A DNA stretch of 64,000 bases from Luteibacter sp. SG786 (GCF_011759605.1 NZ_JAAOYX010000002.1:310001-374000); one strand, 5' to 3'; counted from the stretch's first letter, positions 41,805 to 55,702 are shown. Made by a program: numbers and translations. The notes: generated from the letters alone by a model not told the origin.

Positions 41805-42953
41805 GTGTCCATCGCCATCGCACCACCACGCCATGCTCCGCCTGCGACGCCCTTGCGCCTGCCGGCCGCCCCGCTTGTCGTCCATGTCGGCCTCATCGGC
41901 CCGGGCAAGGTGGGCAGCGCGCTGCTGACCCAGCTCCGGCTCGCCGCGCCACGCCTGCTGCGAGACTGCCGCCTCGACCTGCGCCTGCGCGCGGTCAGCG
42001 ACAGCCGCCATATGTGGCTCGATTGCGACGACGAGGCGCTCAACGGCCGTACCCATGGTGCACAGACCTGGCGTCCGGCCGAGCTGGACGAGTTCGCCGC
42101 CTATGTGGCCGGCGATGGCGGCGCACCCGCCGTGCTCGCCGATTGCAGCGCCAGCGACGCGGTGGCGGATCGCTACGCCGGCTGGCTTGCCGCTGGGATC
42201 CATGTCGTCACGCCGAACAAGCGCGCGGTCAGCGGGCCTCTCGACCGCTGGCTCAGGATCGGCGCCGCCGCAGGCGCCAGTGGCGCGCGACTGCATTACG
42301 AGGGCACCGTCGGCGCCGGGCTACCCGTGGTGCACACGCTGCGCGATCTTCTCGACACCGGCGACGAATTGACCGGCGTCGAGGGCATGCTGTCCGGCAC
42401 GCTGGCCTGGCTGTTCAATCGCTACGACGGCACCCTGCCCTTCTCGGCGCTTGTCCGGCAAGCCCATGCGCTGGGATACACGGAGCCGGACCCGCGGGAT
42501 GACCTTTCCGGCGTGGACGTGGCACGCAAGCTGGTGATCCTGGCACGCGAGGCCGGTATCGCGCTCTCGCTGGAGGATGTCGCGATCCGCGGACTCGTTC
42601 CGGCGGAGTTGGGGGGCTGCGACAGGGAAGCGTTCATGGCGAACCTCGAAGCGCTGGACGCGCCGATGGCGGCCCTGCTCGCCGAGGCACGCCTCGCCGG
42701 CGGAGTCCTTCGCCATGTCGCGCGGCTCGACGGGCGGCGTGCATCGGTCGGCGTGGAGGTGGTCGAACCCGACCATGCGTTCGCCCATGCCCGCCTCACC
42801 GACAACGTGGTGCGCTTCGCCACGCGCCGATACTGCGACAATGCGCTGGTCGTCCAGGGCCCGGGTGCCGGTCCCGAAGTCACGGCGGCGGCGGTATTCG
42901 CCGACCTGCTGCGCGTGGCGGGCGCGATGGGAGTAAAACGGTGCGCATGCTGA
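41805..42953 (+). CDS. Homoserine dehydrogenase (monofunctional, ThrA C-terminal-like)
   Basis: A 382-aa NAD(P)-dependent enzyme making homoserine from aspartate semialdehyde. It has [13 protein letters not shown] (cofactor loop), [18 protein letters not shown], the [14 protein letters not shown] block and [19 protein letters not shown] with the catalytic Asp/Lys. It matches the C-terminal half of bifunctional ThrA/MetL; the aspartokinase half is absent and no aspartokinase is in the window. The GTG at 41805 has AGGAGG in a hairpin. It overlaps thrB by 13 bases. Confidence 0.9.
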   Translation: MSIAIAPPRHAPPATPLRLPAAPLVVHVGLIGPGKVGSALLTQLRLAAPRLLRDCRLDLRLRAVSDSRHMWLDCDDEALNGRTHGAQTWRPAELDEFAAYVAGDGGAPAVLADCSASDAVADRYAGWLAAGIHVVTPNKRAVSGPLDRWLRIGAAAGASGARLHYEGTVGAGLPVVHTLRDLLDTGDELTGVEGMLSGTLAWLFNRYDGTLPFSALVRQAHALGYTEPDPRDDLSGVDVARKLVILAREAGIALSLEDVAIRGLVPAELGGCDREAFMANLEALDAPMAALLAEARLAGGVLRHVARLDGRRASVGVEVVEPDHAFAHARLTDNVVRFATRRYCDNALVVQGPGAGPEVTAAAVFADLLRVAGAMGVKRCAC

Positions 42954-43897
42954 AAGAAGAAACCTCGCCCCGGGTCCGTGCGGATGTCGCCATCGCCGAG
43001 GCCTACGCCAGTGTCGGCAACGTCGGCATCGGCTTCGACATCCTCGGTCATACCGTTGCCGGCGCCGGCGATCGCGCCGAAGTGCGGCGTATTCCGGACA
43101 GGGAAGTGCGCATCGCCGCCATCCACGGGGTAGTCACCGATCTGCCGCACGATGCGCCAAGCAACACCGCCGGTGCAGCCCTGCTTTCGATGGCGCACGG
43201 GCTCGACCTTCCCTTCGGTTTCGAGATCACGCTGCACAAGGGCATCGCGCTCGGCTCGGGCATGGGCGGATCGGCAGCCTCCGTGGTGGCTGCGGTGGTC
43301 GCGGCGAACGCGCTGCTCGACGAGCCTCTGTCGCGCGAGGCGTTGTATCCGTTCGCTCTCGATGGCGAGGTCGTCGCCAGCGGCAGCCGTCATGGCGACA
43401 ACCTCGGGCCGATGCTTCTGGGTGGGCTCGTGCTCGCCACGCATTCGCGCCTCGTGCGCATTCCCGTGCCGCCGGAATGGCACTGCGCGCTGGTGCATCC
43501 ACATGTGGTGCTGGAAACGCGGCGCGCGCGTGCGGCGCTGGCGGGCCACTATGCGCTCGGCGAGTTCGTCGAGCAGAGCGCCCATCTTTCGCTCGTCCTC
43601 GCCGGCTGCTACACCGGTAACGCGGCGCTGGTTCGCGAAGGGCTTTCCGACGTGCTGGTGGAGCCGCGGCGGGCACCGCTCATTCCGGGGTTCGCGACAG
43701 TGAAACAGGCGGCGCTCGATCATGGCGCGCTCGGTGCCAGCATTTCGGGAGCCGGCCCCAGCGTCTTCGGCTGGTTCGAGGATCGCGCTTCCGCCGAGGC
43801 GGCCGCGAGCGACATGCGCAAGGCCTTCGCAACGGCCGGTTACGACAGCGATGCGTTGGTGGGGTCCATCGACGGCCCCGCCGCCAGGGTGCTGTGA
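42941..43897 (+). CDS. thrB: Homoserine kinase
   Basis: A 318-aa GHMP kinase phosphorylating homoserine. [10 protein letters not shown] is the ATP-binding motif; [14 protein letters not shown] is the N-terminal substrate region and [13 protein letters not shown] the C-terminal motif. A GTG start at 42941 (or ATG at 42947) overlaps the previous gene, so translation is coupled. It overlaps thrC by 4 bases. Confidence 0.95.
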   Translation: MRMLKEETSPRVRADVAIAEAYASVGNVGIGFDILGHTVAGAGDRAEVRRIPDREVRIAAIHGVVTDLPHDAPSNTAGAALLSMAHGLDLPFGFEITLHKGIALGSGMGGSAASVVAAVVAANALLDEPLSREALYPFALDGEVVASGSRHGDNLGPMLLGGLVLATHSRLVRIPVPPEWHCALVHPHVVLETRRARAALAGHYALGEFVEQSAHLSLVLAGCYTGNAALVREGLSDVLVEPRRAPLIPGFATVKQAALDHGALGASISGAGPSVFGWFEDRASAEAAASDMRKAFATAGYDSDALVGSIDGPAARVL

Positions 43898-45180
43898 CCG
43901 TGCGCTACGTCAGCACGCGCGGCGATGCCGCGCCCGTCGGGCTTTCCGGTGCCATTGCAGCGGGCCTCGCGCCCGACGGCGGCCTGTATGTACCCGAGGC
44001 GATGCCGCGCGTAGATATGCCGCGATCGTCGGGTTACCTCGCCGGCACGGCGGTGCACATGCTGGAGCCGTTCTTCGCGGGCGATCCGCTCGCCATGGAA
44101 CTGCCGGCCATCTGCGCGGAAGCGTTCGCCTATCCCGCGCCGCGACGCGAGTTGCGCATCGACGGCGCGTACCTGCTCGAACTCTTCCACGGGCCGACCG
44201 CGGCCTTCAAGGATTTCGGCGCGCGCTTCCTCGCCGCCTGCCTCCTCAGGCTTCGCAGGCACGCGGACAGGCCGCTGACGATCCTCGTCGCCACCTCGGG
44301 CGACACCGGCGCTGCCGTCGGCGCGGCCTTCGACGGCGTGCCCGGCATGCGCGTAGTCATCCTCTATCCCGACCAGCGCGTATCCCCGCGCCAGGCCCAC
44401 CAACTCGGCAGCTTCGGAGACAACGTGCGCGCGCTTCGCGTGGCCGGCAGCTTCGACGACTGCCAGCGGCTGGTGAAAGCCGCTCTGGGCGACGCCGCGC
44501 TCCAGGCCGACGTACCGCTGTCCTCGGCAAACAGCATCAGCCTCGGCCGCCTGCTGCCGCAGATGGCGTACTTCGGCCACGCCGCTTTGAGTGCCGCCCG
44601 GCGGATGAATACCATCGTTCCCACCGGCAATCTCGGCAATGCCGTCGCGTGCCTCTGGGCGCGCGAGATTGGCTTGCCCATTGGGGACGTGGTGTTCGCC
44701 TGCAACGCGAACGAAACGCTGCCGGAATTCTTCGCGGGCAAGCCTTACCGCGCTCGCGATGCCGTCCCCACCATCGCCAACGCCATGGACGTGGGCGCAC
44801 CGAGCAACTTCGAGCGCCTGCGCCACCTGTTCGGCAGCGACGAGGCCACGCGCCTGCACGGCCACGCAGAGAGCGTAGACGATGCCGAGATCCGCGACAC
44901 CATCCACCGCCACGCGGCCAGCGACGGCGAAGTGTTCTGCCCGCACACCGCCACCGGCATCCGTGTGTTCGAGCGGCTGCGCATGGCAGGGGACCGCCGC
45001 GAATGGACCGTCGCCGCCACGGCGCATCCCGCGAAGTTCGAAAGCATCGTCGAGCCGCTGATCGGTCGACGCGTGGAGGTGCCGGACGCACTCAGGGCGA
45101 TGCTGGAGCGCGAATCGTTCGCCGAGCCGATGGCGGCGGATACACGTCTCTTTTCGGAGTGGCTGCGCGGCTGGCAGTGA
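43894..45180 (+). CDS. thrC: Threonine synthase
   Basis: A 428-aa PLP-dependent lyase converting phosphohomoserine to threonine. The PLP-binding Lys106 is in [23 protein letters not shown] and [14 protein letters not shown] bind the cofactor phosphate and substrate. The GTG at 43894 overlaps the thrB stop. It ends the thr operon; two palindromic repeats follow and no classical terminator lies between thrC and them. Confidence 0.95.
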   Translation: MTVRYVSTRGDAAPVGLSGAIAAGLAPDGGLYVPEAMPRVDMPRSSGYLAGTAVHMLEPFFAGDPLAMELPAICAEAFAYPAPRRELRIDGAYLLELFHGPTAAFKDFGARFLAACLLRLRRHADRPLTILVATSGDTGAAVGAAFDGVPGMRVVILYPDQRVSPRQAHQLGSFGDNVRALRVAGSFDDCQRLVKAALGDAALQADVPLSSANSISLGRLLPQMAYFGHAALSAARRMNTIVPTGNLGNAVACLWAREIGLPIGDVVFACNANETLPEFFAGKPYRARDAVPTIANAMDVGAPSNFERLRHLFGSDEATRLHGHAESVDDAEIRDTIHRHAASDGEVFCPHTATGIRVFERLRMAGDRREWTVAATAHPAKFESIVEPLIGRRVEVPDALRAMLERESFAEPMAADTRLFSEWLRGWQ

Positions 45181-45210
45181 TGGCTGCGCCAGGTTTTCGA
45201 TAGCGCCCTA

Positions 45211-45290
45211 TGGGAACCGCTTCAGCGGCGATGGTGCTCGCGGCGAGATTGCCCGCTGCCGCGGGATCGCCGGCATAGCCGGCTCCCACA
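45211..45290. repeat. Dispersed palindromic repeat, copy 2
   Basis: A diverged copy starting TGGGAACCGCTTCAGCGGCG and ending CCGGCTCCCACA, 30 bases after thrC. It is in the same orientation as copy 3, about 50 bases away. Confidence 0.85.
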
Positions 45291-45339
45291 CAAGGCCTCT
45301 CCACAAGAGTTCGCAAACCAGAAACGCAGGCGAGCTTTG

Positions 45340-45421
45340 TGTGGGAGCCGCTTCAGCGGCGATGGGTGCTTGCGGCAGGTTGCCCGCTGCCGCGGGATCG
45401 CCGGCGTAGCCGGCTCCCACA
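45340..45421. repeat. Dispersed palindromic repeat, copy 3
   Basis: Starts TGTGGGAGCCGCTTCAGCGG, has GATGGGTGCTTGCGGC in the centre and ends CCGGCTCCCACA. Together with copy 2 it fills the 304-base gap between thrC and atpC, which holds no gene. Confidence 0.88.
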
Positions 45422-45426
45422 GGGCG

Positions 45427-45468
45427 AAAAAAAAAGCCGGCGTCGTTCCGTTGAGGAACAACGCCGGC
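45427..45468 (-). terminator. Rho-independent terminator of the atp operon
   Basis: On the minus strand a 14-bp stem (GCCGGCGTTGTTCC paired at 13 of 14 positions) is followed by nine T. It lies 16 bases after the atpC stop. Confidence 0.93.
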
Positions 45469-45484
45469 CCTTCGTTTGCTGCGA

Positions 45485-45910
45485 TCAGTGCTTGAGCGTC
45501 TTGCGCATGCGCTCCAGGGCCTGGAGCTGGGCGAGTGCCTCGGCCAGCTTCGCCTGGGCTTCCGACACGTCCATCTGCGGGCCGCGGTTGGCCAGGGCGG
45601 CCTCCGCTTCTTCCTTCGCCTTCAGGGCGGCGGCTTCGTCGAGATCGGAGGCACGCGCCGCCGTGTCGGCGAGGATCGTGACCACCTGCGGCTGCACTTC
45701 GAGGATGCCGCCCGAGACGAAGAACTGCTGGCGCTCGCCGTTGGCCGTGACCACGTCGACATGGCCGGGCTTCAGGCGGGTGATCAGCGGGGCGTGACGC
45801 GGCGCAATGCCCAGCTCGCCAAGCTCACCGGTGGCGACCACAAGCGTGGCTTCGCCGGAGTAGATCTCGGCTTCGGCGCTGACGATGTCGACGCGAATGG
45901 TGTGGGGCAT
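45485..45910 (-). CDS. atpC: ATP synthase F1 subunit epsilon
   Basis: A 141-aa subunit of the rotor stalk that also inhibits ATPase activity. [17 protein letters not shown] and [20 protein letters not shown] are the N-terminal beta sandwich; the C-terminal two helices end in [13 protein letters not shown]. It is last in the operon, separated from atpD by a long palindrome. Confidence 0.96.
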   Translation of the reverse strand: MPHTIRVDIVSAEAEIYSGEATLVVATGELGELGIAPRHAPLITRLKPGHVDVVTANGERQQFFVSGGILEVQPQVVTILADTAARASDLDEAAALKAKEEAEAALANRGPQMDVSEAQAKLAEALAQLQALERMRKTLKH

Positions 45911-45960
45911 GGGGGGCTCCGGCTTTGTCGTTCTATAGGTTGCGTTGAGGTATGGCTTGG

Positions 45961-46062
45961 TGAAGTGTGAGCGGCGGCTGGCGCCGCCTTGTGAACCGTA
46001 AGTTGCGATTGCTGTTCACGGTTCACTGTTTACAAGGCGGCGCAGCCGCCGCTCACGCTTCA
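45961..46062. repeat. Long palindrome between atpD and atpC
   Basis: About 102 bases: the outer arms TGAAGTGTGAGCGGCGGCTG and the reverse complement near 46043-46062 match apart from single differences, and inner arms GTGAACCGTAAG... and ...TTCACGGTTCAC pair too. It forms a very strong hairpin in the atp mRNA. A related inner sequence occurs before atpG. Confidence 0.85.
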
Positions 46063-46079
46063 CGCAAAGAAAGGCTCCG

Positions 46080-47510
<1,431 letters not shown>

Positions 47511-47559
47511 CTATGTAGGTTCTGTAGCGGCGCCGCTTACGCGTCGCCATCGCTTTTCG

Positions 47560-48468
47560 TTAGACCGCCGCGGCGCCGCCGACGATTTCCGAGATTTCCT
47601 GCGTGATCGCCGCCTGGCGCGCCTTGTTATAGACGAGCGTCAGTTCGCCGATGACCTTGCTGGCGTTGTCCGACGCGGCCTTCATGGCCACCATGCGCGC
47701 GGCGTGTTCGCTGGCGAGGTTCTCGAGCGCCGCCTGGTACACCACCGATTCGATGTAGCGCGTCATCAGGTGTTCGAGCACCGTGCGCGCGTCGGGTTCG
47801 TAGATGTAGTCCCAGTCGTGCGCCTGCTCGACCTTCACGCCTTCGGACGCCGAGCCCTCGGCATGTTCCAGTTCCGTGGCGACCACCGAGAGCGGCAGCA
47901 GCGCATCGATGCGCGGCTTCTGCACGATGGTGTTCACGAAGTCGTTGTAGACCAGGAACACGCGGTCGAGCCGGTTTTCCGAATAGGCATCGAGCACGAC
48001 CTTGATGACGCCGATCAGGTCTTCCAGCTTCGGCTTCTCGCCGAGGTGCGTGGCCGTGCCGATCAGGTTCACGCCCTTGATGCGGCGGAAGAACTGCACG
48101 GCCTTCTGGCCCACGGCAACGACGTCGATCTCCGCGCCCTTGCCCTGCCACTCGCGGATGGACGTGAGCGTGCGGCGGAACAGGTTGGAATTGAGGCCGC
48201 CGGCCAGGCCGCGGTCGGTCGACACCACGATGAAGCCGACGCGCGCGACGTTGCCACGCTCGGTGAGGAACGGATGGGTGAAGTCGGTGCTGGCCTGGGC
48301 GACGTGCGCAATGACCTTGCGCATCAGGCGCGCGTAAGGACGCGAGGCCTTCATCAGGTCCTGCGCCTTGCGGATCTTCGACGCCGAGACCATTTCGAGC
48401 GCGCGCGTCACCTTGCGCATGTTCTGCGTGCTCTTGATCTTGGTTTTGATTTCGCGGCCGCTTGCCAT
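47560..48468 (-). CDS. atpG: ATP synthase F1 subunit gamma
   Basis: A 302-aa central shaft subunit, about 15 residues longer than the usual 287. The N-terminal helix starts [20 protein letters not shown] and the C-terminal helix has [20 protein letters not shown]. Rossmann part includes [16 protein letters not shown]. The extra residues seem to lie in the middle ([14 protein letters not shown] region). A palindromic sequence separates it from atpA. Confidence 0.96.
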   Translation of the reverse strand: MASGREIKTKIKSTQNMRKVTRALEMVSASKIRKAQDLMKASRPYARLMRKVIAHVAQASTDFTHPFLTERGNVARVGFIVVSTDRGLAGGLNSNLFRRTLTSIREWQGKGAEIDVVAVGQKAVQFFRRIKGVNLIGTATHLGEKPKLEDLIGVIKVVLDAYSENRLDRVFLVYNDFVNTIVQKPRIDALLPLSVVATELEHAEGSASEGVKVEQAHDWDYIYEPDARTVLEHLMTRYIESVVYQAALENLASEHAARMVAMKAASDNASKVIGELTLVYNKARQAAITQEISEIVGGAAAV

Positions 48469-48506
48469 GAGGTTCGCCGTGGTCGTGTTACTTGATTACT
48501 GAGGAA

Positions 48507-48573
48507 CGTGAACCGTAAACCGTGAACCGTAAGTTGCGAGCTGTAACTTACTGTTCACGGTTCACGCTTTACG
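48507..48573. repeat. Palindromic sequence between atpA and atpG
   Basis: GTGAACCGT occurs twice on the plus strand and its complement ACGGTTCAC once, with GTAAGTT facing AACTTAC, giving a hairpin in the atp mRNA. The motif GTGAACCGTAAGTTGCGA is shared with the palindrome at 45961-46062. Confidence 0.75.
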
Positions 48574-48576
48574 CAA

Positions 48577-50127
<1,551 letters not shown>

Positions 50128-50146
50128 GGTCGGTTCCTATATGAAA

Positions 50147-50680
50147 TCAGTGCGTCAGCGCGCCGGCCAGCCGCTGGAGGCGGCCGCGCGCCGAACCGTC
50201 GATGACCTGCTCGCCCGTGTCGATGACGACACCGCCGAGCAACGCCGGATCGACGTGCGTATCCAGTTCGATCTCACGCTTGAAGCGGCGCTTCAGCGAG
50301 GCGCGCAGCGTTTCGGTCTGCGCCGCGTCGAGATCCAGCGCGCTCGTGACCTTGACCTTCAGGGTCGACTCCGACTCCAGCTTGTACTGGTCGTAGAGCG
50401 CGGCGATTTCGGGCAGCAGGTGCATGCGGCCGTTTTCCGCCAGTTCCTCGAGGAAACGGGCGAACGGCGCATCGGCAGCCATGCCTTGCGGAAGATGGAG
50501 GGCGACGAGCTGCGCCGGCAGCACGCGCGGATCGTTGCCGAGCCCGGCGACCTGGGGGTCGGCCGCGACCGCGGCGGCGAATCCGAGCGCCGCCGACCAG
50601 TCGGCGAGCGCACCCGACGCATGCGCCACTTCGAAAGCGGCGCGTGCGTACGGACGGGCGAGTGTGAGCGCCTGGGCCAT
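50147..50680 (-). CDS. atpH: ATP synthase F1 subunit delta
   Basis: A 177-aa peripheral stalk subunit linking F1 to the b subunits. ARPYARAAFEVAHASGALADW at the N terminus (helical domain) and the C-terminal GVVIDTGEQVIDGSARGRL are the family signatures. It lies 2 bases after atpF. Confidence 0.96.
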   Translation of the reverse strand: MAQALTLARPYARAAFEVAHASGALADWSAALGFAAAVAADPQVAGLGNDPRVLPAQLVALHLPQGMAADAPFARFLEELAENGRMHLLPEIAALYDQYKLESESTLKVKVTSALDLDAAQTETLRASLKRRFKREIELDTHVDPALLGGVVIDTGEQVIDGSARGRLQRLAGALTH

Positions 50681-50682
50681 GG

Positions 50683-51153
50683 TCAGATCTCGGCAGCGAG
50701 CTGATCGAGCAGTGCCTTGTGGGCCGCCGGATCGATTTCACGCTGGACGATCTTCTCCGCACCCTTCACGGCCAGCGCGCCCACCTGCTCACGCAGCTGC
50801 TCGCGCGCCCGCTGCGCCATCGACGCGATCTCGTCCTGGGCCTGGGCCTTCAGACGGTTGATCTCGGCGGTGGCTTCGGCACGGGCCTTGTCCAGCATCT
50901 GGTTGGCCTGCTGCTGGGCCTTGTCGATGATCTCGGTCGCCTGCAGGCGAGCCTGCTTGATCTCGGTGGCGACCTTGGCGTCGGCATCCTTGAGCTCGGC
51001 GCGCGCGCGCTCGGCGGCAGCGAGGCCCTCGGCCACCTTTTTCTGGCGCTCTTCGATGGCGCCGTTGAGCTGGGGCCAGATGAACTTGGTGGTGAACCAG
51101 ACCAGGATCGCAAAAGAGATCATCTGGCCCAGGAAGGTCATGTTGATTTCCAT
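50683..51153 (-). CDS. atpF: ATP synthase Fo subunit b
   Basis: A 156-aa stator subunit: one N-terminal membrane span ([19 protein letters not shown]) followed by a long charged coiled coil ([20 protein letters not shown] and onward). It forms a dimer that holds F1 static. Confidence 0.96.
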   Translation of the reverse strand: MEINMTFLGQMISFAILVWFTTKFIWPQLNGAIEERQKKVAEGLAAAERARAELKDADAKVATEIKQARLQATEIIDKAQQQANQMLDKARAEATAEINRLKAQAQDEIASMAQRAREQLREQVGALAVKGAEKIVQREIDPAAHKALLDQLAAEI

Positions 51154-51234
51154 GATCTCTCCGAAAGACTCCGAACGCTTGGGTACTGACGATCGCCGTG
51201 ACCGGAAGGGTCACGGCGACAGGACGGACGTTGC

Positions 51235-51585
<351 letters not shown>

Positions 51586-51604
51586 CTAACGTCGGTGCGG
51601 TGAG

Positions 51605-52447
<843 letters not shown>

Positions 52448-52813
52448 TCAACCCTTGAATCTGAATGCAAATACGTTGACCGCGTAGCCGGCCACCAATC
52501 CCGCCAGTGCGGGCAAGGGTGGCAGCTTCCACTGAACCAGGATGAGAGCCAGTCCACCGATGAGGATGATCCAGCGAAGGATCATGCCCACGAGGAACCG
52601 CATGAACGTTGCTCCCGCCCCACCCAGCGCGCTGAACGCTCGCGCGGCAAGCAGCGCGGTGGCGATAGCGACGATCAGGGCGCCCCCGAAGGCGGCCAGC
52701 GCGGCTGGACGACCCTGCAGGGAGAAAGCGAGTCCTGCGACGACGGCCACCACCAGTTGCGCGATGACGATGCGCATGGCGAGGTGACGACCGGCGGCAA
52801 GACTATTGAGCAA
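52448..52813 (-). CDS. atpI: ATP synthase subunit I
   Basis: A 121-aa membrane protein with four hydrophobic spans (IVIAQLVVAVVAGLAF, LAAFGGALIVAIATALLAAR, ILRWIILIGGLALILVQW, ALAGLVAGYAVNVFAF), the pattern of AtpI, an accessory factor for c-ring assembly. A TTG at 52813 is proposed as start because GGGAG lies just upstream; an internal ATG at 52777 is the alternative. It is first in the atp operon. Confidence 0.82.
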   Translation of the reverse strand: MLNSLAAGRHLAMRIVIAQLVVAVVAGLAFSLQGRPAALAAFGGALIVAIATALLAARAFSALGGAGATFMRFLVGMILRWIILIGGLALILVQWKLPPLPALAGLVAGYAVNVFAFRFKG

Positions 52814-52982
52814 CGCGAGGCTCCCGTGGTTTCGCTCGAAGGCGGCACCAGCTGGTTCAACGGGCCACGGTTTAATCTGGAAAAGTATACCAGCGCCGTA
52901 AACGACGGGACAAGCTGCGAAAGGCCATAACCACCCGCCGGCGCGACCCTGTGTCGCGTCGTTGTGGAGGTGGCGCCGGCGA

Positions 52983-53309
52983 TCAGGCCCTGGCGGGCTG
53001 ACCTGCCAGCACGCCAAGGGACGTGGCGGTCTGCACGGCCACGTCGAGGATGTCGCCCACGGCGGATGCGGCGCGCTGCACGCCTTCGCGCTGGAGCTCT
53101 CCGCCCCGGCGCATCAGTGCCTGCACGGCATCGGCATCGTTTGCCTGCATGGCGTCGGCGATCAGCCCCGTTGCCGCGCGCGCGTGCCCTTCCATCGCCG
53201 CCAACTGCAGGTCGGCGACACGCTCCATGCCGCGCCAGGCGACGGCCTGCGCGGCTGCGGCCTGCTCCACGAGCCGGGCAAGATCGGCGTAACCGTTTAC
53301 TTCGGACAT
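52983..53309 (-). CDS. Phasin-like small protein
   Basis: A 108-aa mostly helical protein: MSEVNGYADLARLVEQAAAA, ERVADLQLAAMEGHARAATG and ALMRRGGELQREGVQRAASAV. The Ala-rich amphipathic helices resemble phasins, which coat polyhydroxyalkanoate granules, but no PHA synthase is in the window. The ATG at 53309 is used because earlier in-frame residues are unlike coding sequence. The true role is uncertain. Confidence 0.65.
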   Translation of the reverse strand: MSEVNGYADLARLVEQAAAAQAVAWRGMERVADLQLAAMEGHARAATGLIADAMQANDADAVQALMRRGGELQREGVQRAASAVGDILDVAVQTATSLGVLAGQPARA

Positions 53310-53394
53310 GGGTGCGGGCCGTCGGGGAACGGGGGAGGCCGGAGTGTAGTCCCGTGCGCCGCAGCGCAGCAACCGCGAATTGTTGCGATGGCAG

Positions 53395-53748
53395 CTATGC
53401 GGAATATTCCGCACCCGAGGTGCAGGTCTCGTGCACCACCACCTTCGCCAAGCCGGGCACGTCCGGGCTCAGGCGCTCGAAGATCCACCGGGCGAGGTTC
53501 TCGCTGGTGGGGTTTTCGAGGCCCTCGATGTCGTTGAGGTAATGGTGGTCGAGCCGGTCGTAGAGCGGCTGGAACCTCGCCTTGAGGTCGCCGAAATCCA
53601 TGACCCAGCCCAGCACGGGGTCGGTGGGCCCTTCCACGTGCAGCTCGACCCGGAACGAGTGGCCATGCAGGCGGGCACACTTGTGCCCTTCGGGCACATT
53701 CGGCAAACGGTGGGCCGCTTCGATGTTGAAGGTCTTGAAGATACGCAT
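53395..53748 (-). CDS. queD: 6-carboxytetrahydropterin synthase
   Basis: A 117-aa enzyme of queuosine synthesis. IEAAHRLP (His13) and CARLHGHSF (Cys24, His28, His30) are the zinc ligands and the catalytic Cys; VVHETCTSG carries the substrate-binding Glu. It forms a barrel hexamer from dihydroneopterin triphosphate. The ATG at 53748 (MRIFKTFN) is the family start. Confidence 0.93.
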   Translation of the reverse strand: MRIFKTFNIEAAHRLPNVPEGHKCARLHGHSFRVELHVEGPTDPVLGWVMDFGDLKARFQPLYDRLDHHYLNDIEGLENPTSENLARWIFERLSPDVPGLAKVVVHETCTSGAEYSA

Positions 53749-53939
53749 GGATCGCATTGTAGCGGACGTGGCAAATAGCTCCCGATAACCGCGCCCCTTC
53801 ACGACGGGGTTCGCACTTCGGGAAATTCGTAGACTGTCGTTCATGGACTTTTCACCGCCGAACGGTTGCAGTGGCAACTACCGGCGTGACTGCGTAGGGG
53901 GAGGATCGCCGGCTTCCATGCGCACACCAGGAGGCATCG

Positions 53940-54539
53940 ATGTGCCTTGCTCGTGATTCAATCGACGGCTCGCATACGTGCGGGCTGGCCGAGGAAGTGT
54001 TCGCCGCCTTGCCATGGCCCTGTGTGGTGTGGCGCCAGGATGGCGAGCGGGCCGTGATGGTCAACGCAGCGTTTCGACGCGAATTCGGCACGGCGCGGGG
54101 CCGTGCCGGCCCCGTCTGGCTCCAGGAACACCTTCATCCCACCGGTGCCGCGGACGAGTTTGTGCTCCGCGATCCCCATGTGCCGCCCCGACGCTATCGC
54201 ATGACACGCCAATTGCTCGACGTGCCCCCGGAAGCGTTCCACGCGGTGTTCCTGATGCCCCTGCCCGAAGACGAACATACCGACGAGCCGGCGGCGAGCA
54301 GCTTCGCTGCCCTGCGGCCGGACGTCTCGCTCACGCGCCGCGAATCGCAGGTGCTGGAAGGAATCATGTGCGGGAAGCTCAACAAGGTGATCGCCAGCGA
54401 ACTGTGCATCAGCCCCAAGACCGTGGAACTCCACCGCGCAAACCTCATGGCCAAGCTGCGCGTGCACAACGTGGTGGAATTGGCGCGCGCGGTGCTCGAT
54501 CTGGCGCCCCGCGTGGACGAGGAACCGATCGTGCTGTAG
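53940..54539 (+). CDS. PAS-like LuxR family regulator
   Basis: A 199-aa regulator. The N-terminal part (about 15-110; FAALPWPCVVWRQDGERAVMVN) looks like a compact PAS domain and the C-terminal 60 residues are a LuxR/GerE helix-turn-helix: LTRRESQVLEGIMCGKLNKVIA, then CISPKTVELHRANLMAKL. There is no receiver domain and no partner kinase. The signal and target are unknown. A palindromic repeat and a strong terminator follow. Confidence 0.85.
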   Translation: MCLARDSIDGSHTCGLAEEVFAALPWPCVVWRQDGERAVMVNAAFRREFGTARGRAGPVWLQEHLHPTGAADEFVLRDPHVPPRRYRMTRQLLDVPPEAFHAVFLMPLPEDEHTDEPAASSFAALRPDVSLTRRESQVLEGIMCGKLNKVIASELCISPKTVELHRANLMAKLRVHNVVELARAVLDLAPRVDEEPIVL

Positions 54540-54548
54540 CCGGCATCT

Positions 54549-54627
54549 TGTGGGAGCCGGCTATGCCGGCGATCCCGCGCGGGCAAGCTTGCCGCAAGCA
54601 CCCATCGCCGCTGAAGCGGCTCCCACA
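54549..54627. repeat. Dispersed palindromic repeat, copy 4
   Basis: The same TGTGGGAGCC element in inverted orientation relative to the other copies (the GCAAGCACCCATCGCCG block is on the plus strand here). It ends CTGAAGCGGCTCCCACA. Confidence 0.87.
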
Positions 54628-54661
54628 AAAAAAAGCCGCGCCCATGGGCACGGCTTTTTTT
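54627..54661. terminator. Bidirectional terminator
   Basis: Eight A, then GCCG-C-GCCCATGGGC-A-CGGC and seven T on the plus strand. Works in both directions for the LuxR gene and the tRNA-Met gene. Confidence 0.9.
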
Positions 54662-54665
54662 GTTT

Positions 54666-54742
54666 TGGTGGCTAGAGGCGGGCTCGAACCGCCGACCTCA
54701 GCATTATGAGTGCCGCGCTCTGACCAGCTGAGCTACCTAGCC
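54666..54742 (-). tRNA. tRNA-Met (elongator, anticodon CAT)
   Basis: A 77-nt cloverleaf on the minus strand: GGCTAGG acceptor, AGCTCAGCTGGTCAGAGC D-arm, anticodon stem CGGCA/TGCTG with loop CTCATAA, GGCGGTTCGAGCCCGCC T-arm, encoded CCA. The discriminator A and the sequence resemble elongator tRNA-Met rather than initiator; tRNA-Ile2 with CAT is a less likely alternative. Confidence 0.93.
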
Positions 54743-54904
54743 ATGGAACCTGGTCGTCCGCGGGCAGGCCCGCGAAGGCCGGGCAGTTTAATCGCGGCTG
54801 GCTTTCCATTCAAGTGGCGCCTTGCCCGCGCTTCTCGCGCTGTGGTTGAATCGATCGCAACGAGCGTACCGGCCTGCCGCCGGCAGCCTGCTCGCGGAGG
54901 ACGG

Positions 54905-55441
54905 ATGATCGACGCTGATGGCTATCGACCGAACGTGGGGATCGTGCTCCTGAACGGAGACGGCCGCCTGTTCTGGGCGCGCCGCGTCAATCGCGATGGC
55001 TGGCAGTTCCCCCAGGGCGGCATGCGCAGCGACGAGACGCCGCTGGAGGCCATGTACCGCGAGCTGGAAGAAGAAACCGGCCTGCTTGCCCAGCATGTGG
55101 AGGTCCTGGCGGAAACCCGCGGCTGGCTCCGCTACCGCCTGCCGAGTCGCTTCGTCCGCCACCACCAGCGGCCTACCTGCATCGGCCAGAAGCAGGTCTG
55201 GTTCCTTCTTCGCCTGAAATGCGGCGAAGACGCCTTCCGGCTCGACGCCTGCGAGAAGCCCGAGTTCGACCTCTGGCGCTGGGTCGACTTCTGGTATCCC
55301 GCCCACCATGTCGTGAACTTCAAACGGCAGGTCTACGAAAGGGCCTTGCGCCAGTTCGCGCCCACCGTGGAAACGGTCTGCCGGGTCGAAGTGGGGCGCT
55401 GTCCGCAGCAGGCCGTGGCAACCCGGGACACCGGTTCCTAA
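54905..55441 (+). CDS. rppH: RNA pyrophosphohydrolase
   Basis: A 178-aa Nudix hydrolase that removes pyrophosphate from the 5' end of triphosphorylated mRNA and so starts degradation. The Nudix box occupies residues 38-60 ([20 protein letters not shown] and TGL). The start [15 protein letters not shown] and [11 protein letters not shown] are typical of RppH. GGAGG lies 8 bases upstream. It is next to tRNA-Met but transcribed separately. Confidence 0.95.
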   Translation: MIDADGYRPNVGIVLLNGDGRLFWARRVNRDGWQFPQGGMRSDETPLEAMYRELEEETGLLAQHVEVLAETRGWLRYRLPSRFVRHHQRPTCIGQKQVWFLLRLKCGEDAFRLDACEKPEFDLWRWVDFWYPAHHVVNFKRQVYERALRQFAPTVETVCRVEVGRCPQQAVATRDTGS

Positions 55442-55461
55442 ACGCCTTCACGCCTCGGTAG

Positions 55462-55490
55462 TTGACAATCGTTCGCATTCGCGTTCGAAT
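55462..55490 (+). promoter_or_regulatory. bfd: bfd promoter with Fur-box-like sequence
   Basis: TTGACA at 55462 and TCGAAT at 55485, 17 bases apart. GACAATCGTTCGCATT (55464-55479) resembles the gammaproteobacterial Fur box (GATAATCATTCGCATT-like) with two differences. The predicted start is near the ATG at 55499. Confidence 0.5.
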
Positions 55491-55498
55491 TCGCTCCC

Positions 55499-55702
55499 AT
55501 GTACATCTGCATGTGCAATGCCGTTACCGACCACGCCATCCGCCGCGCCGCGGCCGAGGGCGTCCAGTCCTTTGCCGAGCTCCAGGCCCGCACGGGTTGT
55601 TCGGACTGCTGCGGCGCCTGCGAACCGGAAGCCCGGCAGTGCCTGCGCGAAGCCGTCGACGCCGCCCGTTCCGCGCTCGCCTTCATCCCGTCTCCGGCCT
55701 GA
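55499..55702 (+). CDS. bfd: Bacterioferritin-associated ferredoxin
   Basis: A 67-aa [2Fe-2S] protein that reduces bacterioferritin to release iron. YICMCNAVTDHAIRRA has Cys4 and Cys6; CSDCCGACEPEAR provides Cys38 and Cys41 of the cluster plus two extra Cys (34 and 37). It precedes bfr and its upstream sequence has a Fur-box-like motif. A perfect hairpin follows. Confidence 0.95.
   Translation: MYICMCNAVTDHAIRRAAAEGVQSFAELQARTGCSDCCGACEPEARQCLREAVDAARSALAFIPSPA

Noticed and set aside
45211-45421. Repeats resembling a short CRISPR array
   Set aside because: Only two copies, each with internal palindromes and imperfect identity, and the same element occurs singly elsewhere; no cas genes.
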